Source of the DNA: Alviniconcha marisindica
Taxonomy: Eukaryota > Mollusca > Gastropoda > Provannidae
Direction: 5' to 3'
Assembly (NCBI GenBank): GCA_018857735.1
Contig: JABMCL010001864.1
Location: forward strand, 298,501-362,500
DNA length: 64,000 bases
Under the pieces are notes generated by a model, which saw only the letters and a program-made list of their open reading frames with translations, was not told the origin of the DNA and did not search any database. The position numbers and the translations under genes are program-made. The stretch's first letter is position 1; every line of letters starts with the position of its first letter. Positions 12,701 to 26,313 of the stretch are shown here, piece by piece.

Positions 12701-15321
12701 ATGAGGAAAAAAGGAAGTTGAGTGAACCAGGAAGAAAGAAACCAGAAAGGCAGAATTCCTGGCAGCAGGCAAAGCAAACAAAGCTATTTTCTGACCTACT
12801 GACCACTCAAAGCACAGAAGAGGGAATTTTTAAGAGCTCTGACTCCTCAGCTGAGGGGACCTTAATTTCTCCACCCACAGTACCTCATTGCAGGATTGTG
12901 ATCAGCATCATCGATAATCAACATCTCTGAGCTTTTTAAAAATTTAATGCTGACTCACATATTGTAAACATTTCTGCAAACTGCCCACCCCCAACTTTTT
13001 TATGGGGGGATGTCATAGTTGTGGATGCATTCAGGATTTTTCTGAACATTCTTCTGGGATGGAAATATTGCACAGTCAAAGGCAAAAGGAAAACGCATAC
13101 ACAATTAAATGCACACACATGCTATACAAACAGAAAGTTGGAATGTTTTCCTGCACTGATAACTGGTCATGGCATAGGTATCAATTTAGCGCTGTTTCAT
13201 GTGTGTGTGTGTGTGCACGCAAAACACACTGAGACACAGGTAAACACAAACACACCCACACAGTCATACTCACATGCATGCATACTGTTACACATATCCA
13301 TGGATGCATGCACGCAATATCATCCTACACACCAGGGCCATTCAAAGACATACCGTATTAAACCAAAACGTAAAAGTTAATACCATAACTCTCACACAAT
13401 TAACAAGTCACAAAGCCTGAAATAACAACAAGAATGCATACATAACTAAGATTAGGACGCAGCAGAACCCTCTAATGAGAAGAAAAAAGTGCATCCTAAC
13501 AGAAATTTGTCTTAACAGAACAAAAGCACATGGAAAAAGTCCACAACAACTCTTGTCCTAAAAAGCAGAATTTGATCTCAAACTCAAAGAAGTTTTCTGA
13601 CAAGGGTCCTACTGTACACATATCCAAGATGTGACTATGAACACTATCTACAGTATGATGGAAGTCAAAGTGGAAACCACATAATCACACAACAGGCATA
13701 CCATATACACAGAAACCTGTCTGAGTACAAATGAAACCAAATATCTGCCCTAAGAGTAAATACACACAGACACAACTAATACACAGGAACTCACAGGAAA
13801 GTGTGCATAGTTCACATATTCTGAAAAGTCATAGATGTACAGGGTGAATATTATTTGGTGGAGAGGGGTATTGAAGGGAATTCTGTGACCTGCCTGTCTG
13901 ATTTAAATTTTTACCAGTTAATTGGGAAAAGAGGGGGGGGGGGGGATTATATTTGTGACCTGCCAGCCTGACTTAAGTTTTACCAGTAAATGGGATGCGA
14001 TGGGTGTGTGTGTGGGGGGGGAGGCATCTGCAAACTGCCTGCCTGATTGAGGTCTTACCAGTTAATTAATTATTATTTTTAAAAAAATTGGGGGGGGGGG
14101 GGGGGGAGGATCCTGCCCCATCTGCCTGGTTCAAGTTCTACCAGGTAATCCTTAAACTGACAATTAACTGAAGAATATGGCAAGGCCAAGCCCCAAAGCC
14201 ATACCCAATTGAACGTAGACTTTCAGAATCAGTGGACCTTATGAAACAATCAGGCAAAGCAGGAGAGATGAAGAGTGAATAAAAGCCATCTACACTTCAA
14301 CAGCAGAGTCATGTGAACAATACAAACCAGTTAGTAGAAAATTGGTCAAATCTGTGGTTAGCAACTGTTATGCCTACGATCATCATTAGTCAGCAGTCAT
14401 TATGCCTATGGTGGCAAAAACAAAGAACAATGTGTCGAAGACCCTCTGACAATTACCACAGATGTTACTTGACACAGTTTTCTTCATTCATCATTAAAAC
14501 ACAACCACTTGTTTTATCAACAGCAGAGGAGTCAGACTGTGAGAGATCAGTGCTCAAACAACCATGGCACAGGCAGCCTTGTCAAAGGTGAGTGAGGACT
14601 TCAAACAGATCTGGGAAAACTTCCTCCCAACCAGTACACACCTGCACTAATGTCACCACAGATATCATGTAAGTCTACCTGAAAATGAAAGATGATGACC
14701 GGTATAGGACAGACACACAAAATCCTGGGATATTTGCCTCAGATGCCCAATATTCGCTTTCAGCAAAGTTACCAGGTGGTGCAAAGTGGATGAGTGGTCA
14801 AGTTAAGGTCACCTGAACTTTAATGTAAGCAATCTTCCCAGTACAAATTACTCACTGAACAGTCCTCAATCTTGACACCAAGTTCATGAAAACAACAACC
14901 TGTGTACAAATCACTAATCAAACATTTTTCAAATCAGCCTGGCTTATTGAATCCTGAAGAGAGCCATCCAAAATACCTTCAACTTTCCCACAACTTTCCT
15001 ACAAAAAGCCCCAGCATCCAACTTCCTACACCAGTGCTATTGTCAGGATCAAGTTAGTTCTTCAATTTTAACATCCCACCAACTGCACAGTCACCTGAGG
15101 ATGGTGTTTGGATTAAAAACTTAAGGCGCTCACAATCCAGTTCCTACATCCTCTCAGCTTTCGCAAGCTGGCAAATACTCCCTGATCCATACGTCCCTAC
15201 AAATGTGCTCTCCTGCAGCAAACCACCCCACATAACATCAGAATCTTCAGCATATTGAAGTTGGACATTTAATGGAAGAAGAAGAGGACTCAGTGCATGC
15301 AGTCAGTCAAATCCAACAGCA

Positions 15322-15405
<84 letters not shown>

Positions 15406-18400
15406 CCTGGTCCAGTCTGTGCATGCATTCAGGGGAGAGAAGTATTATAAGAAGGGTGAACATTAAAAAACAAAAACAAAAACTCAGCATAAAATGTTGA
15501 AAATCTTTAAACCGGATACATGGATACACTTTTTTCTTCTTCTACATAGCCTACTAGTGCAAAAATTGTGTAAACAAAAATCAAAACCCTGCTTTTTTGT
15601 GGCCTATAAGTTAAACATTTTTTTATTTAAAAACAAACAAACAGTCCTAACAAGCAAACAAAATAACTGAATTATCGCAATCAATCAATCACTGAAGTGG
15701 CTGTCACAAACTCACTCAAAAGTATAGAGAGTCACACATAATCATAGGAAAGGGAGACTGTAACCCCAAAACAGGTCAAGATCATTCTAAAGTGATTCAG
15801 GATGTTATGGGCATTCACACAGGTTAAAAAACATTTGCAAATATTCAAAAAGTGTAAACATCCAGCATGCATTTAGAACCACTAACAAGCATCTATCCTT
15901 CTTTGCTGCCAAGCAACACAGTAATTTAATGATGGTAATCTGTCAGTGTAAATAATGTAAATGGGAAAGAGAAATCATCTGATCTATCAATATTACAGAT
16001 TTCTTAAATAATATTATATATAATATATATATCTTACAGTAAATACCTACACTACAGACAGCGAGGACAACTAGACACATATCCAACTCAAAAGAATTCA
16101 TGGATTACTTTTTGAATTTCACCTCATTCCTGTACTTACAAACTTATGAACTTGTGTTTATAAAGCACTGCCATTATTGGTCATCCATTGGGTTCCTTGT
16201 TATATTTACTTAGTTTAACACAAAACAAGATGGGTCTTGAAATAAAATATAGTTATACATCACTTCATATGGTACTTTTTGAATAATGAAACTGACACAA
16301 GAAGTCACATAACAAATGCCAAATAAAAAACAAAACAACAAAAACCACTGCATTTAATATCTCCAAAATCAAAAGTATCTTTGTGTTGTTTTAAGTAGAA
16401 TGTATATATATATATATATATACCCTGCTGCACTCATATACAGTACACAATCAAGATTTAATAATTTATTCCTATAATAACAATGGTTAAAAAATATATT
16501 TAAAAAGACTATGTCAACAACAACAACAACGTTATTCTACAGACTCAACAGAGCTATGGAAAAATAAATAAAAAATGTACATGAGATAAAAAGAAAAAGA
16601 GCCACAACAACAACAGCAAAAAATACAACTGAATCTGAGCCTGACACTAAGGTAGGTAGGTAGGTAGGTACAGTATACAGGTGGGCAGTCAGGCAAGCAT
16701 CAGGCAGGCAAGCATCAGGCAGGCAGGCAGGCAGGCAGACAGGCACAGAGGAGAGAGACTTACTTCTAACACGCGCCGTAAGCTGCTCTTTCTCGAGTGC
16801 CAATAAATCTGACAGTGCCGACACCCATGCTGAAACGAAATAACCCAGCAGTCCACCCACCATGTTTTGATCACACCAGCTATGCTACAAATCACACTGC
16901 ACTTGGGCACTGACACTTTAAGTCCCTTCTGTTCTCTCCACTCTCTGTCTCCCTTGGTTTCTCATCAACAATAGAAGAATAACATGATGATGATGACGAC
17001 GACAAAGGAAAAGAAGAAGGAGAAGAAGTCTAGTTTTTATCAACTTAAAATTTCACCATTTATTATACTGGCCACCTTCAGGCACATTCTTTTAACTTTC
17101 AGTGACCCCCCACCCCCCCTTCACCCACTGAACTCACATAACACTTCCATCCTTTACCCAAAACTTTCGAGTGATTGTCAACTTAAAAAGTGACTAAAAA
17201 TCCCCCATATTTTACAACTTTGCAGTGGGTACAAAATGACTGAAACAACAAGAGTGAAGGTGGGAAATTCTTGGATGAAAAAACAATAACCAACAACTGA
17301 ATTTATCAATTTATTAATAAATTTATGTAATTAAAAAGAAAAGAACAAAAAAGAACAAAGAACAAAACCAAAACAACAATCACTGAAGCCTTTTTCAGTC
17401 AAAACTACTGGTTTTAAAAACATGGCACAGACACCACCATCACAGCTCCACAAGAACGTTGGCTACTCAACAAAGAACGATGAAACAGAAACAATCCAAA
17501 CGGAAAACCAGATGGGAAAGGTCTAGGTGTCAGGATCACAAACAACAGGAACAGCTAAGTAATGCTCAGTCAGCTCACATTCAAAACAAGAAAATGCAAC
17601 TCTCTGTTGACCCTGAACCTTGACCTTGACCCTCAGGTGACCTTGAACCATGCTCTTTTTTTTAAACAATAGAAATGCTACCTTACACCTATAACAAAAC
17701 CACAAAAAGCATATTAAGCATAATCATGGTCATGGTCACATGGTCATGGTCACATGGGACAGCCATGCAAAGTTTGAACATGACTGGACTGAAACCTACT
17801 GAGCCTGAAACTATGCCAGTCAGATGTTCCTGTGACCATGACCTTCAGTCAAAGTCACCAAAACTGGTACAAAAATGCCAAGCATAACAGAGGTCGTTAT
17901 CCTACAAAGCCTAAAAGACTTCATCTTTATGGTTTCCAACAGAAAGCCAACATTAAAGTTTTCGCCACACCCAACCCACCAGCTGAACACTCACCATTAG
18001 AGAGACTTGCATTTTTCACGTTGAAAGCGTGTGTGAAACTGGTGAGATGTGCATTCCAAGACAGTAAGAGTGTATGCGTGTATGCATGTGTTGTTTGGGA
18101 AGGACGGGCGCTACTCCAGGTATCAATGCTCAACACACATGAAGCCCTTTTTGCAATAATCCCTCAACAAAATCTAAGTTGATTTTTTCCACATTCCATA
18201 ATCCCGGCATGGTGCACACAAAAAATCGAACTTATTTTTTCACCATTCCATACTCCTAGTTGATGCATACAACTCTACATTCAATTGTGTGCATGCATGG
18301 TCCACATCATACAGGAAGATCAGACTCGACCAAACTCCAGCCTGTCAGTAATGAGACAAAGAAGCGAGGGGGCCCAAGGCCTCTGAGAAAGAAAGAGAAA

Positions 18401-21400
18401 TACATACACACCATATTTCTGTATATCAAGGTGCTTCTGGATATAAGGCTCACCCCGTGGAATTTGGCTCAAAAGTGAAAAAGTCTACAGATAAGGAGCT
18501 CCCAGATTAAAGGTGAAACTTTTGGCGATGTCAAAGCCGACAAGCAAAACATGATGACACATGCGCCAGATGCAAAGGAAAGTGTCGTCATGCCATAATA
18601 CAGGAAAGTGGAAATGTTCAGCAAATTTGCCATTAGCAAAATGTTTGAACTGTACATGGCATGATTTTCCAAAGAAAAATAGTGCAGCAAACACTAATCA
18701 GCTAACCCAGTTCATATCTGTTGCGTCTTCCACCTTTGAGTAAACACTATTATACACTAACAGTATGACTAGGCATATTGGGTCATTCCAAAATCCCATT
18801 ACTGGGATCATGCTATTGATTTCCTAGAAAATATCTCTGATCAGTTTGCCAAGGAATGCAATTTCTGCTTCAGTCTGATTCTGTGACTGATTCAGGTTCA
18901 AAATCGTTCATTATGATCCTTCCTTTTATTCACAGATAAGGCACTACCACCTATATATGGTGCAGGGGTCAACATTTGAGAAAAAAGTGTTGGTTTATTG
19001 TCTGAAAATTAACAGGGGTCGCGCAGCCTTTTAGAGATTTGCGTCAACTGACGCAAAACATTATGTATTTTGTGTCAATGGCACGAAAAATGCGTACAGT
19101 ATAACCTAGAATTAACGCACATTACAAAGCCAAAATGATAGTAACCTGATTGTAGCTCACGGTCTATAATGTGAGCAGACGAAAATAGTAAAAAGAAGGT
19201 CTATCCGTGCACAAAAAATGTGGTAATGTTCAGTAAATTTGCCGTTCACATAAAAAGTTTGAATAGATTGGAACATCGTACACGGGGTCATTTTTAAAGG
19301 AAGAACTGCAGCGGACGATGTCAGCAAACCCAGTTCTCGTCTACCGTGGGATTTAGTAACGAGATGAAGCTGAAATCGAGGCTGCTGCCATTTTCTCTCA
19401 TTCGTATTCGGTGTCGACGCGTGTTTTGTTTTCGATTTCGTAGTCTTCTACCTTTGAGCAAATTCTGATGATATTACACGCTGACAAAGTAGGCATGCTG
19501 GGTGGTTCCAAATTCCATATCTGGGATCTGTCCTCCATTGATTGACCGGGAAATATCACTGATCAGTTTGGCAAAATGTCGGGCCGGTCTGTGTCTTGTC
19601 TGATATGGGAAGCAATCTTCTTCCAGATGCATACGGGTTCGTTAGAATTCAGTTTCAAATTAATCGTTTTCTTTTTTTCAGTAAAGTATGCAAATTTTAT
19701 TCACAGACAGGGTGCTACCGGCTATAAGGTGCATGGATAAGATTTTAGGAAAAGTTTCACCATCACCTTATAGTCCAAAAATTACGGTAGCTTACGGGGA
19801 GTTACGCGTATATTTTGCTGTCCAGATTCCGCCCTTCATTGACTGGACTTGAACAGCTGAGATGACACTGAGTTTGCATAAGGCTTGTTTAATCGGTGTT
19901 GTCATTTTGCGTACGGTGACGCAGCGATGTAGCTAAAATGCTTATGGCACCCGAAAAATGCAATATTTACGCAAAATTTTGCAATGAGCGCAACCCCTGA
20001 TTACAGTATTTACGCTGGAAGCTGGGAGAAAAGGGATCTGCTGCGGTACTTGGCAAAGTACAGCACATTCATGTGGAATGTTCATGCACTGGCAGGGAGC
20101 GTGTGGGACAGATGACTAACTAAACACTGATCAGAATGTTTAACCGTCACTGAAACTGACAATCTATATCAAGTTAAACAGATGACTGACCATGAAGAAT
20201 AGGTGCACAGATCCTACCAGATAACATTTATTAACTTGTGTACACACAGTTTCAGTAGCTTATGTTTTATGCCCAGTCAACCACTATGGTTATATCTGGG
20301 CCACACACATTTTGAAGAAGTGTGCTGACCTTACAATCATAACAAGCAGTCCCCCTTCTATTTTCACTGTGAACCTACACCTTGCATGCAAAGTCTGAAA
20401 CGTCTTACTTAAAGTGCAGTCCTTGATAAAATGCCTCCCTGAAGCTTTTGCTGCGTCGCAAAATACACTAATTTCTGCCCTTAAACACATATTGAACTTA
20501 TGAAACCTTTCCTGTGCGATCATGACACCTTTTCAAGGTCACTGTAACCTTGAAATCTGGTCAACTGATGGTGGTATTAATCAGTACAGATCAGCGGAGG
20601 TTATTGTAGCACAAAGACTGAAAGACATCACAGAGATTTTCTAGAAGGAAAGATGAGTGTCATTTAAAAATAAATAAATTACAAGGTAGGAAGCTCATTT
20701 ATTATATCCCTTAAGGTACTTGTCAGGAACTGAAAGCGTTATGTGCATCACCATTGTCGTCAATACATATAACGATCATACACCATGGCTACACCACTGT
20801 TAGGCTTAGTAAACTAAGAAAGCCTGAAATGTAAACTATCTTTACTGGTTATACTATACAAATAAACTACTATACAAATAAACATACTCTTCAGAGAATA
20901 TCTAGACCCAAACCCAAGCGGCCCAAACCAAACCATCCTTTATTTTTGAACCCCATTTTCAAACATGCCAACTCACTGCACTCACCATGCAGCAGGTCGC
21001 ATGAATGAACTCACACTGTGAGTCGATCATCACACCAACTCACCATGCAATGAGTCTTGCGACTCAGCTCATGTACAGGGACCCCCTGCAGACTGAACTC
21101 ACCTTGCAGCGTACAACATGAATGAGCTCACACTGCGGTGAGTCACCCCACTCACCATGCAATGAGTCTGGTGACTCAGATCATGTACAGGGACCCCCTG
21201 CGGACTGAACTCACCTTGCAGTACTGGATGAGGCTGTAGTCCCCTTTGCGCCAAAAATAGGTGAAGTGGCCAAAGCCGGTAAGGAACAGGTAGCAGGACA
21301 CCAGCAGGCGGATGTGCATGTAGATCGGCAGCACCTGCAAAAGAACAAAACAACACTCGTCAACGTTTGGACTCTGATTTTGTCATTATGTCAGTTATGT

Positions 21401-24400
21401 TTGCTGTTATGCATGCACTTGTTTTACACTACTGCAGTGTATTGAGAAAAAAAAGAGTAATATGTATTCTTACGTTAGTTAACTGCATATATATGTCATA
21501 AATTTGACTGGTTAATGTACATGTATTAGTGGGGAATAGCCCCCCTTTTTCAGGGGGGGGGGTGCTTAGGTAGGAGCAGCCACAATCATTTACACTGATT
21601 ACTGTGCTAGTTTTTGGTGGAATCTGTATTTTTCTGCTTCACTGCCCTTCTCTTCACTTAAGCCAGACATTGAACCTTTAACCCATGCAACAATCATGAT
21701 GAGTGCTAAACCAGTAGACCACAAACCCTCCGCAGCAATTTAAAAACAGCAGAAGTGTACCCCCACAGCAGCACTGTCATCGTTGTAAGATGTGGCCTGG
21801 CTTCTGAGACTTCTGGCACAGCAAGGAACTCAACTCAAACTCGAAAACTTTAATACCCAAGGATAGTAGCGTTAGGTCCATTCAGACCTATCTAACCGCC
21901 AGTCCTTGCTACACTACAAACATGACAATACCACAAACAAATATTATAAGCACGATGAAGCAATTGATTAATGCAGTTTCACAGTTCCTACAGAAACATC
22001 AGAATCAAATTTCTTTCATGGGCATACAAGGAGAAGGTGCTAGTGTACCCTACTGGCACCAATACAAGATGCATCCTGGCTTTACAGCTTCTAGCATTCT
22101 AGCACAGCAATGGAAATGAGAAGAAGAAAAAAATGCAAGTGTACTCCAATGGCCCAAGTGCAAGATGTATCTTGGCTTCACAGACTTGAAGCACAGCAAT
22201 GGAAAGAAGTACAAGTATTCCACACTGGCCCCAGACTTCACTGGCTTCACAGACTTTCAGCACAGCAGCGAAAGTACAAGCAGACTCTGCTGGCCCCAAT
22301 TTAAGACAAAGCCTGGCTTCACAGACTTTCAGCAGAGCAATGGAAAGTACGAGCAGACCCCACGGGCCCATTAAGATAAAACCTGGCTTCACAGACTTTC
22401 AGCATAGCAGTGAAAGGTACAGGTGGACCCCACTGCCAATGGCCCCAGTGTTAAGACATAACCTGGCTTCACAGACTATAGCAGAGCGATAGAACGTACA
22501 AGCATACCCCACTGGCCTAGTTAAGATATAACCTGGCTTCACAGACTTTTGGCAGAGCAATGGAAAGTACAGGAGGACCCCACTGCCACTGGACCCAGTA
22601 TAAGACATAACCTGGCTTCACAGACTCAGCACAGCAATGGAAAGTACAAGTGGACCCTAATGGTGTAGAGGAAAGTACAGGTGGACCCTAGTGGTGTAAG
22701 TGTACCTTGCTGGCCCCGGTGAGGTGATAGATGAGGATGACCAGCTGCATCCAACCTTTCCACTCATCTGTCTGGTCATGGTGCATCACGCTTGTCTGAG
22801 AAAACAAAACAAGGTCACTGTAACTGATGCAGAAAGGGGTAACTACCAAAATGGATCACTAAACAAGCAAAGCAAAACACTCACATTCAAAGTAGGAAAA
22901 CCTGTCCTTTCTTCCCCCCCCACTCTCCTGTGATTTTAAATGTAAACAATGTCCACCAAGCCAGTATGAACCTGTGAAGCTGATTAGACCTACGTTATTG
23001 TCAAGCAGTTTCAAAGATGGTGCTTACAAACTATCAGAGAAAATACCACATCCTGAGGTCAACAATGAAATCCTGCGAGGCGGGCTGACAGAAATATTTG
23101 ATCACTGATACAAAGTGAAATGGCAAGCAATCAAAGTATAAAAAAGCAAACAAAAAAGACCAAAGAAAGAAAAACAAAGAAAAAGCAAGTCAAAAACAAA
23201 TATATTCCTGGAAGCATTCAGCCATGCTGTGTATTTACCTTGCTGGTGCTCTCTGTGAAGAACAGTCCAAGAATCATCACATAGGCAAAAGGCAGGAAGA
23301 AGTTTATGCGAGTGAAGTATTTGTTTTCTTTCATGAAGAAATTTGTTCTGAAAAAGAGCAGATTTTTTTTATTAAATAAAAAATCTTCAATAACAACAGT
23401 ATCACTGTCATATAGGCAAAGTGCTCATGTGCATACAATCCAAACAGCTTTACCTTTCTAACACTCCAGTGACTTTGAAAGTAGGTGCAGGTGAAAAACC
23501 TGGTTATGACATGGTGTTTTGCTTAACATTTTCCATCATGCAAAGTTGAAAGAATCTTTTCACCAACTTCCCATGCAAGTCAAACACATTTCAGAAAAAG
23601 TGTGATCACCTCTCCTCATCCCTTTCCGCCACCAGTCTTTCTTCCAGTCAATCTAAACTCATGACAACAGAGGCTGCCAGTCACCCAAGCAGCTTCAACC
23701 AATCAGAGTGTCACAAATAATACTCTACATGAAAACCTGTTGGTCTAAACTCACTACAACAGTCATCCAAGCAGCTTCAACCAATCAAAGTGTCACAAAT
23801 AATACTCCAAGTGAAAACCTGTTGGTCTAAACTCACTACAACTGAGGTTTTGGACCACCAGTCACCCAAGCAGCTTCAACCAATCAGAGTGTCACAAATA
23901 ATACTCCACGTGAAAACCTGATGGTCTAAACTCACTACAACAGAGGGTTTGGACCACCAGTCACCCAAGCAGCTTCAACCAATCAGAGTGTCACAAATAA
24001 TACTCCACGTGAAAACCTGATGGTCTAAACTCACTACAACAGAGGGTTTGGACCACCAGTCACCCAAGCAGCTTCAACCAATCAGAGCATCAGAGCGTCA
24101 CAGATACCATTCCATGTGAAAACCCACAGAGTGGCCACCATGCTGCTGAAGACTAGCCATAGAAAAAAAGACTAGTGGATCCCAAACAAAGCCTTTGCTG
24201 TAAGCAATGGCGCATGTCTACTGGTGACATGACTGCATGTGCATAATACATTCTCTGCTCATCTAGCACAGCAAAGAGTAGACGTCATGTTAAAGACTAG
24301 CAACAGAACAAAAGACTGGTATATTTCAAACAAAACCTTCATTGTAAGAAATGGCGCCCACGTTCACTGATGACATGACTGCATGTGTATAATACGTTCA

Positions 24401-26276
24401 CCACTCATCCAGTACAGTAAACAAGAGACCCTGTGTTAAAGACTAGCAACAGAATGAAAGGCTGGCATATTCCTGACAAAACCTTCACTGTAAGCAACGG
24501 CACATGTTTATTAATGATGAGACATACCAGCTGCAATCAAATGAAGCAGACTCCAATAGTTTTAATGCTGCAATCAGACTCAAACCATCATGCATTCCAC
24601 CAGCCAACACAGTGCCGCACAGTGGTCAGATCAAAAGCTTGTGGGAAAGTAACTATGAGAGGTGGGGCTGGGAGCACAGTGCAGAAGCTTTCAATGCAGC
24701 TGGGAAAAAGAATCGACTCTCGTTGAACCAATCACTCTTGTTGAATCAGTCACTTTCTGTGACTTCATTCAGTAAACATGGTACTTAACGTCCACAGAAA
24801 CCATAAGGCATCCATTCAGGCTTACAAGTGTGCTTAGATACAAACTACAAATAAGGGCAAGCATGCAGTCTCACACCAAACTAAAGCTAACCTAACCTAA
24901 AGCAGAAGAGCACCAAAGTAAACGCAAGACCCACAAGACCCATTACCTGTCGCAGAGGTAAAAGTAGCACATGATTAGCCCCAGCTTGGCCAGTGGAACA
25001 AGGATGTTGTACAGGGTGTCGATAAAATCCTTGGGACTGTCATTTGTGTTGCTGCCGTTGCTACGCTGGCCATTCTCTGTGCATAGACATTACAAAGTAT
25101 GTATCTCTCTCTCTCAAAAAAAAAAAAAAAAGAGAGAGAGAGAGGGAGAAAGGTGTGTATGTTAGGGGTGGGGTGAGAGACAGGGAGGATAAGGAGACTG
25201 CACAGAAAAATATCTCAAGAATTTAAAACCCTGAACCCACGATCATCGAGGTTGTGGAAGAAGTTCACTGACTTTACTTGAAACAGAAAAAGAACAGAAA
25301 AACAACAACCTGTTTAACTACTTTTGTACAATAAGCATTCTATGTTATATACTACTGTTATTGTCCAGTGCCTTAACCACACCACCTCCAACATGCCTTA
25401 ACAAGCGGCGAACACATAAGTCTCCATGTCCAACAGCAGCCCATCTGAACACTTTCCTGCCAAGACACAAAACACAACAGCTCTGACTTAACCAACCTTA
25501 ATCCTGATGAAGGGCCAAAGTGCGAGCACGGGCCGGCTGCAGATTTTCAAGTGCTTGAAACAACTGCTAAATGAACATGCTTTTGCTGTCACGGCAACAG
25601 GCGATGGTCCAGAAACCCTTCCCTGCAGGCAGCAGCATGCTAAGCCATGCCGAGTGACCAAAAGATGGAAACAGTTAACTGCACTAACCTGGTCTTGCTT
25701 TCAAAGCCAGTCGACGTAGCCGTCGCCTGTACAGAAGCAGGGCCACTGCTGACACCATGCTAGAGAAAAGAAAAAAGAGGAAGAAAGCCTCTGTAATGTA
25801 ACCATATGATCTGAGAGCAGTGCAACATGTAATAGCAATTCATTGCACCACATGGTATTTCATACTATGAAATACCTGTTTTGGTGCAGACATCAGATTC
25901 CAAAAGATCACTTTTGATGCAAATTCATAAATCAGTTACCCCCTCCCCCCACCTGATCATTTTTGATGTAAATTCTCAAATCTGTGCACAGGTAATGCTG
26001 CACACAATCTGTCCCTTTTGGGGTACATAAGATGTGTGGCATCTTTTGACTGAAACACAGACTTTTCTCAAGCACCGTTGAACACAGCATAACATATATA
26101 ACATTATAATTATCCCTCAATCAAGTTTCGTTTTTATATACATGCATGTACGTTCATTTTCACTCTGTTACATTTATGACAAACAACATGTAATAGCATT
26201 TCACTGAACCACAAGGTCTCAATTTTACTAAACAAACACCGTAACTGTCAATTTCTGGAAGCAAGTTCACTACCAC

Positions 26277-26313
<37 letters not shown>

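Larger units (their letters stand above)
18408..20006. mobile_element. non-autonomous DNA transposon (copy A), interrupted
   Basis: The left end ACCATATTTCTGTATATCAA then GGTGC, and the right end (18990-19010, continued after the insertion as TTACAGTA at 20000-20006), form imperfect inverted termini. The interior (AAATGTTCAGCAAATTTGCC, CACCTATATATGGTGCAGG) matches copy B. The right end is split by the element at 19013-19999. No transposase frame is seen. Confidence 0.6.
11939..21214 (-). other. CASD1 intron 14 (9.3 kb), repeat-rich, no internal gene seen
   Basis: Holds the SINE at 12.2 kb, the G-rich array at 13.86-14.16 kb, GA and TA microsatellites, TGACCT motifs at 17.6 kb and nested DNA transposons at 18.4-20.0 kb. 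Between these (12.6-13.8, 14.2-15.3, 15.5-16.4, 16.75-17.5 kb) I recognise nothing coding; short open frames have no family resemblance. Confidence 0.7.
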
